A DNA stretch of 64,000 bases from Oryzisolibacter propanilivorax. Its GTDB lineage: Bacteria > Pseudomonadota > Gammaproteobacteria > Burkholderiales > Burkholderiaceae_C. The translations under genes were made by a program, and so were the position numbers. The DNA is taken from positions 372,001 through 436,000 of the forward strand of contig NZ_FNHP01000002.1 in the NCBI RefSeq assembly GCF_900103645.1. Direction: 5' to 3'. Below the pieces are notes generated by a model. It saw only the letters and a program-made list of their open reading frames with translations, was not told the DNA's origin and did no database searches. This document shows, piece by piece, positions 19,678 through 27,417 of the stretch; position 1 is the first letter of the stretch; every line of letters starts with the position of its first letter.

Positions 19678-19766
19678 GAAAACCCTTGAATTTTGTCCAA
19701 ATTCTGGGGGTCAGTTCAAAGCCGGGGCGGTTCAGCCCACCTGCAGTCCGGTGGAGCGCGCGACCC

Positions 19767-19794
19767 GTTCTCTGCCGCATAGGCAGCTCAGAAA
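19767..19794 (+). CRISPR. Single orphan type I-F CRISPR repeat
   Basis: The 28 bp read GTTCTCTGCCGCATAGGCAG then CTCAGAAA. This matches the type I-F repeat plan (GTTCACTGCCG..TAGGCAGC..AGAAA) including the CTGCC/GGCAG stem. The 32 bp between the IS end (19734) and this repeat equals one I-F spacer length. No second repeat occurs at plus or minus 60 bp, so this is a leftover unit, not an array. Confidence 0.75.
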
Positions 19795-20147
19795 TTGCCA
19801 AATGAATTGCCCCGGCGGCACTGCACACGCAAGAGCTTGGAATCTGAAGCCCGATAGGAGGTCCCCTAAGGCCGGAACAACCATGCCTGAGGAATCCGAG
19901 ACTGAAGCAGGCCAGAAGATACCGTCTGCTGCGGGCAATTTCGGTTGTCGACAAAATGTCGACAGTTCAACGCCTTCTTCCGCCTTAACCAACTACTTCA
20001 GCTCGAAGTGGTAGTCGCGCGGGTTCGGGCTGTCGATAAGAACTGGTATGACGTCGATCACGGCGCACTACCAAATTTCGTTTTCTTCATCGTGTAGCCG
20101 GCTGATAGACCGGCCTCCACCTCCTCTCCCGACTTCATCACACAACG
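19795..20147. other. Gene-poor remnant region right of the CRISPR relic
   Basis: This stretch has no credible gene. It starts with a possible spacer (19795-19826) after the orphan repeat and includes a short dyad TTGTCGACAAAATGTCGACA near 19943. On the minus strand, 19993-20067 reads a 24-codon open tail ending IDSPNPRDYHFELK and stop, which looks like the 3' end of a lost gene that I cannot identify. Base composition is visibly less GC-rich than its surroundings, fitting acquired or decaying DNA. Confidence 0.45.
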
Positions 20148-20555
20148 ATGCCCCCCCGCACCATCGCCATCGTCGACACCGACCGCTGCGACACCTGGAC
20201 GCGCTGGCGCGCCGGGCTGTGCGAGTCCTGCAACGCCAACTGCTGCACCATGCCGCTGGAGGCGGCGCTGTCCGATCTGGTGCGGCTGGGCTGGGTCGAG
20301 GCGTTCGAGGCCGAGCATGTCGAGGAGCGGCTGATCGCCCGCCGGCTCACGAAGGCCCGGCTGATCGAGCACTACAGCCCCAAGAACGGCCTGTTCACCC
20401 TGGCGCGGCGCGCCAGCGGCGACTGCCAGTTCCTGGACGCGGCCACGCGCCGCTGCACGGTGTACGAGCGCCGGCCCGAGACCTGCCGCCTGCACCCGCA
20501 AAAGAAGAGCCCGCGCCCTGGCTGGTGCGCCTACGGCGCGCGCACCCGCGCCTGA
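20148..20555 (+). CDS. YkgJ-family cysteine cluster protein
   Basis: This 135-aa protein has the zinc- or iron-cluster pattern of the YkgJ/UPF0153 family: CESCNANCCTM near residue 26, then CQFLDAATRRCTVYERRPETC and a final Cys in GWCAYG. The biochemical role of the family is unknown. It lies 23 bp upstream of the PaiB-like gene on the same strand, so the two probably form an operon. A second, shorter YkgJ protein is encoded at 56890-57147. Confidence 0.85.
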   Translation: MPPRTIAIVDTDRCDTWTRWRAGLCESCNANCCTMPLEAALSDLVRLGWVEAFEAEHVEERLIARRLTKARLIEHYSPKNGLFTLARRASGDCQFLDAATRRCTVYERRPETCRLHPQKKSPRPGWCAYGARTRA

Positions 20556-20578
20556 TCCGCCCGGCGCAGAATGTCGCC

Positions 20579-21226
20579 ATGTACCTCCCCGCTGCCTTCA
20601 ATGAAGAGCGTCCTGACGCGCTGCACGCGCTGATCTGCGAGCACCCGCTGGGCCTGCTGTGCCGCCAGGGGCCGCAGGGTCTGGACGCGGACCACATGCC
20701 TTTCCTGCTCGACGCCGGGCGCGGCCCGCACGGCACGCTGGTGGCGCATGTGGCGCGCGCCAATGCGCTGTGGCGTGAGGTGCCGGCCGGCGGCGCGGTC
20801 GATGCACTGGTGGTGTTTCGCGGGCAGCACGGCTACATCTCGCCCAACTGGTACCCCTCCAAGCACGAGACGCACCGCGCCGTGCCCACGTGGAACTACG
20901 AGGCCGTGCACGTGCACGGCCGGCTCTCCGTGCATGACGACGAACGCCATGTGCGCGGCGTGGTGGCGCGCCTGACGCGCCGGCACGAGGCCGGCGAGCC
21001 CCGGCCCTGGAAGATGGGCGACGCGCCGCGCGACTACCTGGACGAGATGCTGCGCGCCATCGTCGGCATCGAGGTGCGCATCACGCGCATCGAGGGCAAG
21101 CGCAAGCTGAGCCAGAACCGCACGGCGCCCGACCGCGAGGGCGCCATCGCCGCCCTGGCCGAACGCGGCTGCGGCGCGCTGGCCCGGGCCATGCGCGACG
21201 CTGGCGACAACCCTGGCCCCGGTTAA
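20579..21226 (+). CDS. FMN-binding negative transcriptional regulator, PaiB-like
   Basis: This 215-aa split-barrel flavin-binding protein has the family signatures MYLPAAFNEERPDALHALI at the N-terminus, DHMPFLLD, VFRGQHGYISPNWYPSK and VPTWNYEAVHVHG. Bacillus PaiB affects sporulation and protease genes; in proteobacteria the role is unclear. ATG 20579 is 23 nt after the YkgJ gene. The 3' end overlaps that of the convergent acylphosphatase gene by 4 nt. Confidence 0.9.
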   Translation: MYLPAAFNEERPDALHALICEHPLGLLCRQGPQGLDADHMPFLLDAGRGPHGTLVAHVARANALWREVPAGGAVDALVVFRGQHGYISPNWYPSKHETHRAVPTWNYEAVHVHGRLSVHDDERHVRGVVARLTRRHEAGEPRPWKMGDAPRDYLDEMLRAIVGIEVRITRIEGKRKLSQNRTAPDREGAIAALAERGCGALARAMRDAGDNPGPG

Positions 21227-21540
21227 ACCGTTGCTTCCTGCGTGAAGCCGCCTGGCAGCGGCTCGGGCAGCGCTTCTTCGAGTACCTGCACCCGCTCGAC
21301 GCGCGCCGCCGCCGGCCCCTGGTGCGCCCAGTCGATCAGCGCCTGCACCTGCTCCGGCGTGCCGACGGCCAGCGTCTCGACGCTGCCATCCCGCCGGTTG
21401 CGCACCCAGCCGGCCAAGCCCAGGCTGCGCGCGGCCTCGACGGTGGACTGGCGGAAGTACACGCCCTGCACTGTTCCGTGGATGTGCAGGCGGCGGGCAA
21501 TCCAAGGGGCGGCGAAGAAGGAAGCGGCGTCGTTCGGCAT
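21223..21540 (-). CDS. Acylphosphatase
   Basis: This 105-aa enzyme of the acylphosphatase fold hydrolyses carboxyl-phosphate bonds. The phosphate loop GTVQGVYFRQSTVEAARSLG contains the catalytic Arg, and the catalytic Asn lies in GWVRNRRDGSVE. The length is normal with a short N-terminal extension. It is a single-gene unit, convergent with the PaiB-like gene. Confidence 0.94.
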   Translation of the reverse strand: MPNDAASFFAAPWIARRLHIHGTVQGVYFRQSTVEAARSLGLAGWVRNRRDGSVETLAVGTPEQVQALIDWAHQGPAAARVERVQVLEEALPEPLPGGFTQEATV

Positions 21541-21751
21541 GCGCTGCACTGTAGCGCCCGGTGGTGTAGGCCGGATGCCGCACCGGCACGGCACGCGCGC
21601 CGACAGCCGAGGGATCGGGACCGTGCTGTGATGCGAGTTTGCCTGGCGCGGCATTGCCTTGCGGCAGGCAGGCACCAGGCGCCTGGCAGGGGGCCTCAGT
21701 TGCTCCGGCTGTCTTGCTTTTTCTTTCTTCAACCCCTCACAGGAGTCGTCC

Positions 21752-22192
21752 ATGAGCGAAAAATCCGCATCCGTCCACTGGGAAGGCGCCGGCAAGGCCG
21801 GTCAGGGCCAGATCAGCACCGAGACCGGCTCGCTGCACAAGTACCCCTACGGCTTTGCCAGCCGCTTCGGCGACGACCGCAAGGGCACCAATCCCGAGGA
21901 GATCCTGGGTGCGGCGCATGCAGCGTGCTTCACCATGGCGTTTTCCTTCGCCTGCGACAAGGCCGGCATCGCCACGCGCAGCGTGGACACCACGGCGCGC
22001 GTGCGCCTGGTGCAGGACGGCGAGGGCTTCAAGATCGACCGCATCGCGCTGACGCTGGACGCGGACGTTCCGGGCATCGACGAGGCGCGCTTCCAGCAGA
22101 TCGCCGAGGACGCCAAGCGCAACTGCCCGCTGTCCAAGGCGCTGGCCGCGGTGCCCGAGATCACGCTGCAGGCGACGCTGAAGAAGTCTTGA
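21752..22192 (+). CDS. OsmC-family peroxiredoxin
   Basis: This 146-aa OsmC/Ohr-fold peroxidase carries two catalytic cysteines, in AAHAACFTMAF and KRNCPLSKAL. These reduce organic hydroperoxides through a Cys pair. The TNPEEILGAAHAAC and LSKAL contexts favour OsmC over Ohr. The start has a good AGGAG 7 nt upstream. It is monocistronic and followed by repeat copy 6. Confidence 0.92.
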   Translation: MSEKSASVHWEGAGKAGQGQISTETGSLHKYPYGFASRFGDDRKGTNPEEILGAAHAACFTMAFSFACDKAGIATRSVDTTARVRLVQDGEGFKIDRIALTLDADVPGIDEARFQQIAEDAKRNCPLSKALAAVPEITLQATLKKS

Positions 22193-22200
22193 GCGTTTCA

Positions 22201-22260
22201 TGGTCTTTTTCCGGCCCGGCCCTTGTTTTCAAAGGGCAATTAGCTATCTTTTCAATAGCG
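22201..22260 (+). repeat. Interspersed hairpin repeat, copy 6
   Basis: GGCCCTTGTTTTCAAAGGGC is followed by AATTAGCTATCTTTT. It lies between osmC and the attenuator leader. Confidence 0.75.
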
Positions 22261-22376
22261 AATGCAGGGCCGGCAGGGCCTGCGCTACACTGACCGCCAT
22301 GTTCCGCCTGCCCACCTTGCCTGCCACCGCCGCCCGTCCGGGTGTGCCGGGCAGCGTGCCGGTGCTGCAGGCACCC

Positions 22377-22409
22377 ATGATTACCACCATGACCACCGCG
22401 GCCCCCTGA
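22377..22409 (+). CDS. Threonine-rich leader peptide of an attenuator
   Basis: The ten-codon ORF MITTMTTAAP holds four Thr, one Ile and two Met codons. It may be the end of a 36-aa ORF starting at ATG 22299. It is followed by two mutually exclusive hairpins and an intrinsic terminator, the classic plan of amino-acid-biosynthesis attenuation. Peptides rich in Thr/Ile are used by thr and ilv operons. Here the downstream gene is an unknown 114-aa protein, so what is being controlled is unclear. Confidence 0.55.
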   Translation: MITTMTTAAP

Positions 22410-22441
22410 CGCGCGTGGGGTGGCCGCACAAGGCGGTCACC
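22398..22441 (+). promoter_or_regulatory. Alternative hairpins of the attenuator
   Basis: GGTGGCCGC (22419-22427) can pair upstream with GCGGCC-CCC (22398-22406), which overlaps the peptide's Ala-Pro codons. It can instead pair downstream with GCGGTCACC (22433-22441). The two pairings exclude each other, so ribosome position over the Thr codons could choose between them. Confidence 0.5.
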
Positions 22442-22470
22442 TGGTGTCTTGTTCCTCTTCCAGTGAATGA

Positions 22471-22500
22471 AACCCAGCCCGGCCGCTGGGTTTTTTTGTT
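22471..22500 (+). terminator. Intrinsic terminator of the attenuator
   Basis: AACCCAGC-CCGGCC-GCTGGGTT is an 8-bp stem running into TTTTTTT. It ends 49 bp before the next ATG. Confidence 0.85.
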
Positions 22501-22548
22501 TCCCGCGCCCGGCAGCCGCTGCCGGGCCATTCGCAAGGAGAGATTTCG

Positions 22549-22893
22549 ATGTTGGCCCATGCCGAGCCCGCGCTGACCACAGCGCCCCAGCCATCGCCGC
22601 TGCCATCCGCTTGGCCCGTCAGCGGCGGCCACCTGCTGCGGCTGCGCTCCGAGCGGGCGCTGTGCGAGGCCACTGTCGTGCGCCTGCTGGCACGCTGGGG
22701 TCTGGCGGTGCAGCGGCGCCGCTGGCTGGCTGGCGGCGCGGTAGGGAGCACGCCCGAACTGCTGCTGCTGACCGCCGCCGCGCCGGCCGAACTGGCAGCC
22801 GCGGCGGCGTTGCAGCTGCAGCAGGCGACGGGCGCTCTGGTGCAGTGCCAAGCTGCGGCCGAGCATCTGGATTTTGATGCGTTTTCTGGCTGA
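22549..22893 (+). CDS. Small protein of unknown function behind an attenuator
   Basis: This is a 114-aa protein with no family I can name. It has CAAGGAG upstream of ATG 22549. The middle reads HLLRLRSERALCEATVVRLLARWGL, then RRRW and PELLLLTAAAPAELAAAAALQL. That pattern of strand, helix, strand, helix could be a diverged ACT-type ligand domain; this is a guess. It is preceded by a Thr-rich leader and terminator, implying amino-acid-dependent expression. Its last codons overlap repeat copy 7. Confidence 0.65.
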   Translation: MLAHAEPALTTAPQPSPLPSAWPVSGGHLLRLRSERALCEATVVRLLARWGLAVQRRRWLAGGAVGSTPELLLLTAAAPAELAAAAALQLQQATGALVQCQAAAEHLDFDAFSG

Positions 22894-22940
22894 AGCCCTT
22901 GAAAACAAAGCGCCTGCAGCTATCTAAAGAGTAGCAAAAG
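22880..22940 (+). repeat. Interspersed hairpin repeat, copy 7
   Basis: GCTGAAGCCCTTGAAAACAA is followed by AGCGCCTGCAGCTATCTAAA. It overlaps the stop codon of the 114-aa ORF. Confidence 0.65.
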
Positions 22941-22946
22941 CGGTGG

Positions 22947-23228
22947 TCAGGGTTGCGGCTTGCGCCCCACGTTGTGCGAGCGCAGGCCCTGGTCGGTGTC
23001 CTGCAGGCCACGCTCCACGTCGCGAAAGCCCTGTTGCACCTGGGCATCGGGCTCGCCGTCGGTCATGCACTTGTCCTGGTCGCGCTCGTGCGGCAGTTGC
23101 GGGGTGGTGTCCTCAGCCTCGGGCTGGTCGGTCTGGGTCAGGTCGATGCCGTGCGGATCGGCGGGCTTGCCCGGCGTGTCGCGGCGTTGCGGCGAGGTGG
23201 GAACGGGATGAGAAGGAGTGGTCGTCAT
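22947..23228 (-). CDS. Small hydrophilic hypothetical protein
   Basis: This is a 93-aa, Asp/Gln/Pro-rich, probably disordered protein (MTTTPSHPVPTSPQRRDTPG at the N-terminus; GFRDVERGLQDTDQGLRSHN near the C-terminus). It has no signal peptide, membrane segment or recognisable domain. The internal near-repeat of RDVERGLQDTDQGLR is the only structured-looking part. It lies between repeat copy 7 and dinG on the opposite strand. The gene call rests on codon-usage plausibility and length. Confidence 0.6.
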   Translation of the reverse strand: MTTTPSHPVPTSPQRRDTPGKPADPHGIDLTQTDQPEAEDTTPQLPHERDQDKCMTDGEPDAQVQQGFRDVERGLQDTDQGLRSHNVGRKPQP

Positions 23229-23473
23229 GGCGAAATAGGTGTGGGGTGGAAAGGCGGGCAACTCCGGCACTGGCGCGCGACGCGCAGCAGCTGTCCACCC
23301 ATGCTAGGCACGCTGCCTGCCGCTGGCGTAGGCCGCTGCCGGTTGACCCCATCGGCCACGGGCTTGGGTGCTGTGCACTACCATCCCTGGATGAAAGCAC
23401 AGTAATCGCGCCCTGGGCTTTCCCTGTTTCCTTCACCGTGTCCTCTTCCTCCCCATTGTTCGTTTCTCCCTCC

Positions 23474-25645
23474 ATGTCCACGCAGCAATGGGCCGACGCG
23501 GCCCTGGCCAGCTTCGAGACGGTGGTGCAGGCCACCGCCGGCTTTCGCGTGCGCGACGGCCAGCGGCGCATGGCCGAGCAGGTGGCGCAGACCTTCGCCG
23601 CCGCCGAGCTGGGCAAGGCCGAGGACGAGGACGCCGAGCCGCAGCGCGCCATTGCCGTCATCCAGGCCGGAACCGGCGTGGGCAAGTCGCTGGCGTACAG
23701 CGCGCCGGCCATCGCCCTGGCGCTGGCGCGCGGCACGCGGGTGCTGATCTCCACCGCCACCGTGGCGCTGCAGGAGCAGCTGGTGCACAAGGACCTGCCG
23801 GCGCTGGCGCAGCACCTGGAGCAGCCGGTGCGCTTCGCCCTGGCCAAGGGGCGCGGGCGCTACGTGTGCAAACTGAAACTGGAGCGCCTGGCCGGCGGCG
23901 GCGCCGAGGACGACGAGGACTGGAGCGGCACCGACGACCTGTTCGGCGCCACCGAATCGCCCCAGCCCGCCGTGCGCCAAGCGGCCCAGTCGCGCGTGCA
24001 GTTCTACGCCAGCATGGCCGATGCGCTGGCCTCCGGCCAGTGGGACGGCGACCGCGACACGCTGGCCACGCCGCCTGAAGCAGAGGCCTGGTCGCCGGTG
24101 GCGGCCGAGGCGCACTCGTGCACCGGCAAGCACTGCCCGCTGTTCTCGCGCTGCACCTACTACGAGCGCAGGAAGGACCTGGTGGCCGCGCAGGTCATCG
24201 TGGCGAATCACGACCTGCTGCTGTCGTCCATCGGCGCGCGGCTGCTGCCCGAACTGGACAACTGCCTGCTGATCGTCGACGAGGCGCACCATCTGCCCGG
24301 CACCGCGCTGTCACAGTTCGCCTGCGAGGCCGACCTGTCGCACCTGGGCTGGATCGACAAGCTGGCCAGCCGCGCGCTGCGCATCGGCCAGCTGGTGGAG
24401 GTGGGCGAGATCGCCGACATCCCGAATCACGCCGCGCGCCTGCGCGCCGCGCTGCAGGACGCGGCGCGCCTGGCGATGGACCTGTACGGCGCGGGCCTGA
24501 AAGCCGCACCGCGCTTCGGCAGCAGCGCCGGCCAGCCGACGCGCGCACGTGTGCCCGGCGGCGCGCTGCCCGAGGCGCTGATCGAGCCCTTCAGCCAGGC
24601 CGCGCACCACGCCGAGGGCTTTCTCACGGCGCTGCGGGCGATTGCCAAGGCGTTGCGCGCGGCCATGCGCGACACGCCCGACGAGGCGCGCCGGCTGTCG
24701 CAGCTGTACGCCCAGGTGGGTGCGCTGGCGCCGCGCCTGGAGGGCGTGCACGCCTGCGCACAGCTGCTGCTGCAGGACGCGCCCGAAGGCGCGGTGCCGG
24801 CGGCCAAGTGGTTCACGCTGGCGGTGGACGGCGACTTCGTCACCATCCGCGCGCACGCCTCGCCGGTGCTGCCGGGCAACGCGCTGCGCCAGCACCTGTG
24901 GAGCAGCGTACGCGGCGCGGTGCTGACCTCGGCCACGCTGACCAGCTGCGGGCAGTTCGACTTCTTCCTGCGCGAGGCGGGTCTTGCCGGCGACGACGCC
25001 GTGGCCACGCTGGCCGTGGCCAGCCCGTTCGACTACGCGCTGCAGGGCACGCTGGTGGCGCGCGAGACGCGCGCCGAGCCGCGCGACGTGCAGCAGTTCA
25101 CCGCCCAGATGGTCGAGGCGCTGCTGACCGACCTGAGCGCGGTGGAGGCCGGCGCGCTGGTGCTGTTCACCTCGCGCGAGCAGATGCGCCGTGCCGTGGA
25201 CGAGCTGCCCACGCACCTGCGCGGCACGGTGCTGGTCCAGGGCCAGCTGCCGCGGCGCGAGCTGCTGGCGCGCCACCGCGAGCGCGTGGCCGCCGGCCAG
25301 CCGTCCATCGTCTTCGGCATGCAGTCCTTCGGCGAGGGGCTGGACCTGCCGGGCGCGCTGTGCGAGTCGCTGTTCATCACCAAGCTGCCGTTCGCGCCGC
25401 CCGATGACCCGGTGGGCGAGGCGCGCGCGGAGTGGCTGCGCGCGGCCGGGCGCGACCCGTTCAGCGAGCTGGTGGTGCCGGCCACCGCCATCCGCCTGGC
25501 GCAGTGGGTCGGCCGCGCCATCCGCACCGAGGACGACCGGGCGCACGTTTACTGCTACGACAAGCGCCTGGTGCGCACCGGCTACGGCCAGCGGCTGCTG
25601 TCCGGCTTGCCGCCGTTCACGCTGCAGCGCCAGCTGGCCGCCTGA
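23474..25645 (+). CDS. dinG: ATP-dependent DNA helicase DinG
   Basis: This 723-aa superfamily 2 XPD-like helicase moves 5'-3' and resolves R-loops and replication blocks. Walker A AGTGVGKSLAYSAP lies near residue 65, and the Fe-S cluster cysteines in SCTGKHCPLFSRC near residue 220. Walker B is VDEAHHLPG. Motifs IV-VI include VFGMQSFGEGLDLPG and QWVGRAIRTEDD. The start ATG 23474 follows the poly-pyrimidine stretch; an in-frame opening back to 22943 is non-coding. No LexA box was seen. Confidence 0.96.
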   Translation: MSTQQWADAALASFETVVQATAGFRVRDGQRRMAEQVAQTFAAAELGKAEDEDAEPQRAIAVIQAGTGVGKSLAYSAPAIALALARGTRVLISTATVALQEQLVHKDLPALAQHLEQPVRFALAKGRGRYVCKLKLERLAGGGAEDDEDWSGTDDLFGATESPQPAVRQAAQSRVQFYASMADALASGQWDGDRDTLATPPEAEAWSPVAAEAHSCTGKHCPLFSRCTYYERRKDLVAAQVIVANHDLLLSSIGARLLPELDNCLLIVDEAHHLPGTALSQFACEADLSHLGWIDKLASRALRIGQLVEVGEIADIPNHAARLRAALQDAARLAMDLYGAGLKAAPRFGSSAGQPTRARVPGGALPEALIEPFSQAAHHAEGFLTALRAIAKALRAAMRDTPDEARRLSQLYAQVGALAPRLEGVHACAQLLLQDAPEGAVPAAKWFTLAVDGDFVTIRAHASPVLPGNALRQHLWSSVRGAVLTSATLTSCGQFDFFLREAGLAGDDAVATLAVASPFDYALQGTLVARETRAEPRDVQQFTAQMVEALLTDLSAVEAGALVLFTSREQMRRAVDELPTHLRGTVLVQGQLPRRELLARHRERVAAGQPSIVFGMQSFGEGLDLPGALCESLFITKLPFAPPDDPVGEARAEWLRAAGRDPFSELVVPATAIRLAQWVGRAIRTEDDRAHVYCYDKRLVRTGYGQRLLSGLPPFTLQRQLAA

Positions 25646-25778
25646 GGCGCCGGCCGCGCGGCTGGCAGAGCGCGTCGGACAGCCCCCACAGCCGGGCTGG
25701 CGCCGCGCCGACCGGGGCGGCGCGCAGGGCCTTCTAGAGTGGTTGCTCCCTTTCCCTTCACCACAGGAGAGCCGCTTC

Positions 25779-26288
25779 ATGGCCCACGAACACGACCAGG
25801 ACAACGACCGCGAAGCGCTGTTCGAGCGCATCAAGGACATCCGCTTCGGCATGCTCACGCACCGCGGCGACAACGGCATCCTGCATGCGCACCCGCTGAC
25901 CACGCTGAACAAGGAAATCGAGCAGCAGGGGCAGCTGTACTTCTTCATCCCGCGCGGCCAAGAGCTGCACCAGCGCCTGCAGGCCGACAGCCAGACCAAC
26001 GTCAGCTACGCCAACCCCGAGGAAGACTGCTACGTCTCCATCTCCGGCAACGCCACGTTCATCGAGGACAAGAAGCGCAAGGAGGAACTCTGGACGCCCA
26101 TGGCCAAGGCCTGGTTCCCGGAGGGCCCCGAAGACCCGAACCTGGTGCTGCTGGCGGTGCAGGTCCGCCATGCCGAGTACTGGGATGTGAAGGAAAGCAA
26201 GATGACCCAGCTGTTCAAGATGGCCACCGCCGCGCTGACCGGCGAGCGGCCCAAGGGGCTGGGCGAGCACCGCGAGGTCGAGCTCTGA
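25779..26288 (+). CDS. Pyridoxamine 5'-phosphate oxidase family / general stress protein 26-like
   Basis: This is a 169-aa split-barrel flavoprotein-like protein: IRFGMLTHRGDNGILHAHPL, LYFFIPRGQELHQRL, VSYANPEEDCYVSISGNATF and VRHAEYWDVKESK. These match the GSP26/pyridox_oxase_like family, thought to bind FMN or F420; the true substrate is unknown. A strong AGGAGA precedes ATG 25779. It is followed after 44 bp by a small hydrophilic gene on the same strand, probably one stress-response transcript. Confidence 0.88.
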   Translation: MAHEHDQDNDREALFERIKDIRFGMLTHRGDNGILHAHPLTTLNKEIEQQGQLYFFIPRGQELHQRLQADSQTNVSYANPEEDCYVSISGNATFIEDKKRKEELWTPMAKAWFPEGPEDPNLVLLAVQVRHAEYWDVKESKMTQLFKMATAALTGERPKGLGEHREVEL

Positions 26289-26332
26289 CTTCCCTCCCCA
26301 TCCATCCAATCCGCATCACAGGAGCACATACC

Positions 26333-26530
26333 ATGAACCCCAAGGACCAGCAGACCCCCGGCACCGGCAAGGTGGAGAACGACCACAACCGCCAGGGCCA
26401 GCAGGAGACCACGCAGAAGAACCAGGCGCAGCGCACGCCCGAGAGCCGTCACGACCGCCAAAACCACATCGGCAGCGACAACCAGTCGCAGGAGCGGCGC
26501 GGCGTGAACGTGAACATGAACAAGCCCTGA
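26333..26530 (+). CDS. Small Gln/Asn-rich hydrophilic protein
   Basis: This 65-aa protein is almost entirely charged or polar (NDHNRQGQQETTQKNQAQR; QNHIGSDNQSQERRGVNVNM), without hydrophobic core, Cys or Trp. It resembles disordered stress or hydrophilin-type peptides. Its AGGAGCACATACC spacer gives a proper ribosome-binding site, and a terminator follows. The function is unknown. Confidence 0.75.
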   Translation: MNPKDQQTPGTGKVENDHNRQGQQETTQKNQAQRTPESRHDRQNHIGSDNQSQERRGVNVNMNKP

Positions 26531-26576
26531 GCCGCCTCCCGCACCGCCGCGCCGCCCCTTGGTGCGCAGCATCCCA

Positions 26577-26614
26577 CGCCCTCGCGCTTCACGCGCGGGG
26601 GCGTTTTTCTTGCC
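26577..26614 (+). terminator. Intrinsic terminator
   Basis: CGCCCTCGCGC-TTCAC-GCGCGGGGGCG is followed by TTTTT. It closes the stress-protein transcript. Confidence 0.8.
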
Positions 26615-26649
26615 CCGGCTGCCTATTGACCTGGACTCCGGCTGTAAAG

Positions 26650-26670
26650 AATTGGGGTCAGATTCCAATT
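26650..26670. repeat. Short palindrome around GGGGTCAG
   Basis: AATTGG (26650-26655) and CCAATT (26665-26670) flank GGTCAGATT. The element is followed by a T-run. A similar GGGGTCAG-type motif occurs in the ends of the IS at 18263-19734. It may be a solo mobile-element end or a terminator. Confidence 0.35.
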
Positions 26671-26756
26671 TTTTTCCGGCTGGCATGGCCCCGGCTGGCG
26701 ACGCGATCCGAAGACGCCCGGGTCGCCCTGCACCGCACGCTGCTACCCTTGGCCGC

Positions 26757-27257
26757 ATGTGGTCCGCGTTTCTTCTTCCTCGTCCGGCCAGCGTGGTGCT
26801 GCTGGCCGCGGCGCTGCTGGCCGGTTGCGCCAGCGGCCCCAAGCCACCGCCGGCTTCGCCACGCGCGCCCGCCTATGCGCGCCTGAGCGCCGAGCAGTCC
26901 AGCGACATCGCCATCCACGCTCTGGGCCTGGTCGGCACGCCGTATCGCTACGGCGGCAACACCCCTGAGAGCGGCTTCGACTGCAGCGGCCTGATCGGCT
27001 ACGTGTACCAGAGCCGCGCCGGCGTGGCGCCGCCGCGCACGGTAGCGCAGCTCAGCGGTTTCGGCGCGCCGGTGGACGCGCAGGACCTGCGCACCGGCGA
27101 CCTGGTGGTATTCGGCCGTGGCCGGCCCTCGCACGCCGGCATCTATGTGGGCGAGGGGCGCTTCGTGCACGCGCCCTCCAGCGGCGGCACGGTGCGGCTG
27201 GACCATCTGCAATCGCGCTACTGGTCGGGGCAGAACGCGCGCTTCCGGCGTCCCTGA
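26757..27257 (+). CDS. NlpC/P60-family lipoprotein (peptidoglycan endopeptidase)
   Basis: This is a 166-aa exported lipoprotein. The signal peptide ends in lipobox LLAGCASG. The NlpC/P60 cysteine-peptidase domain shows YRYGGNTPESGFDCSGLIGY (catalytic Cys), RPSHAGIYVGEGRFVHAP (catalytic His) and a downstream polar residue. Such enzymes cut D-Glu-mDAP bonds in stem peptides and assist wall growth or remodelling. ATG 26757 is chosen because earlier in-frame ATGs lack a signal peptide. It is a single-gene unit. Confidence 0.92.
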   Translation: MWSAFLLPRPASVVLLAAALLAGCASGPKPPPASPRAPAYARLSAEQSSDIAIHALGLVGTPYRYGGNTPESGFDCSGLIGYVYQSRAGVAPPRTVAQLSGFGAPVDAQDLRTGDLVVFGRGRPSHAGIYVGEGRFVHAPSSGGTVRLDHLQSRYWSGQNARFRRP

Positions 27258-27295
27258 GGGCGCGCGGCGCCGGGCGCTGCAAGCCGGCCCATGCT

Positions 27296-27355
27296 TCTCT
27301 TTTAATAGCTTGCGGCCCTTGTAACGTAATGGCTGCAGCCCGATTTCGTTCAAAT
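27296..27355 (-). repeat. Interspersed hairpin repeat, copy 8
   Basis: TTTAATAGCTTGCGGCCCTT is followed by GTAACGTAATGGCTGCAGCC. It lies between the NlpC/P60 gene and aroG. Confidence 0.7.
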
Positions 27356-27417
27356 GCATGCCGACCAGCCCAGGGCCGGAGTGCGGCACGGTGCGCGCGC
27401 CGCACAATCGGACCACC

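Larger units (their letters stand above)
18263..19734 (-). mobile_element. IS3-family insertion sequence (IS150-like group)
   Basis: The 1472-bp element is bounded by perfect inverted repeats of about 40 bp starting TGAACCGCCCCGG and ending in its complement. It carries orfA and orfB in the -1 frameshift arrangement of IS3-family elements, and both are intact, so it may be active. The flanks (left GAC, right GCC) show no target-site duplication. That fits a deletion or recombination having removed the flanking CRISPR-Cas DNA. I cannot name the element without a database. Confidence 0.92.

Noticed and set aside
19795-20147. A degenerate CRISPR array beyond the single repeat
   Set aside because: No further copies of the CTGCC/GGCAG repeat at 60-bp spacing in either direction.
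22549-22893. Acetolactate synthase small subunit or homoserine dehydrogenase ACT domain
   Set aside because: The Thr/Ile leader suggested this, but I see no firm sequence motif of either; left as unknown.
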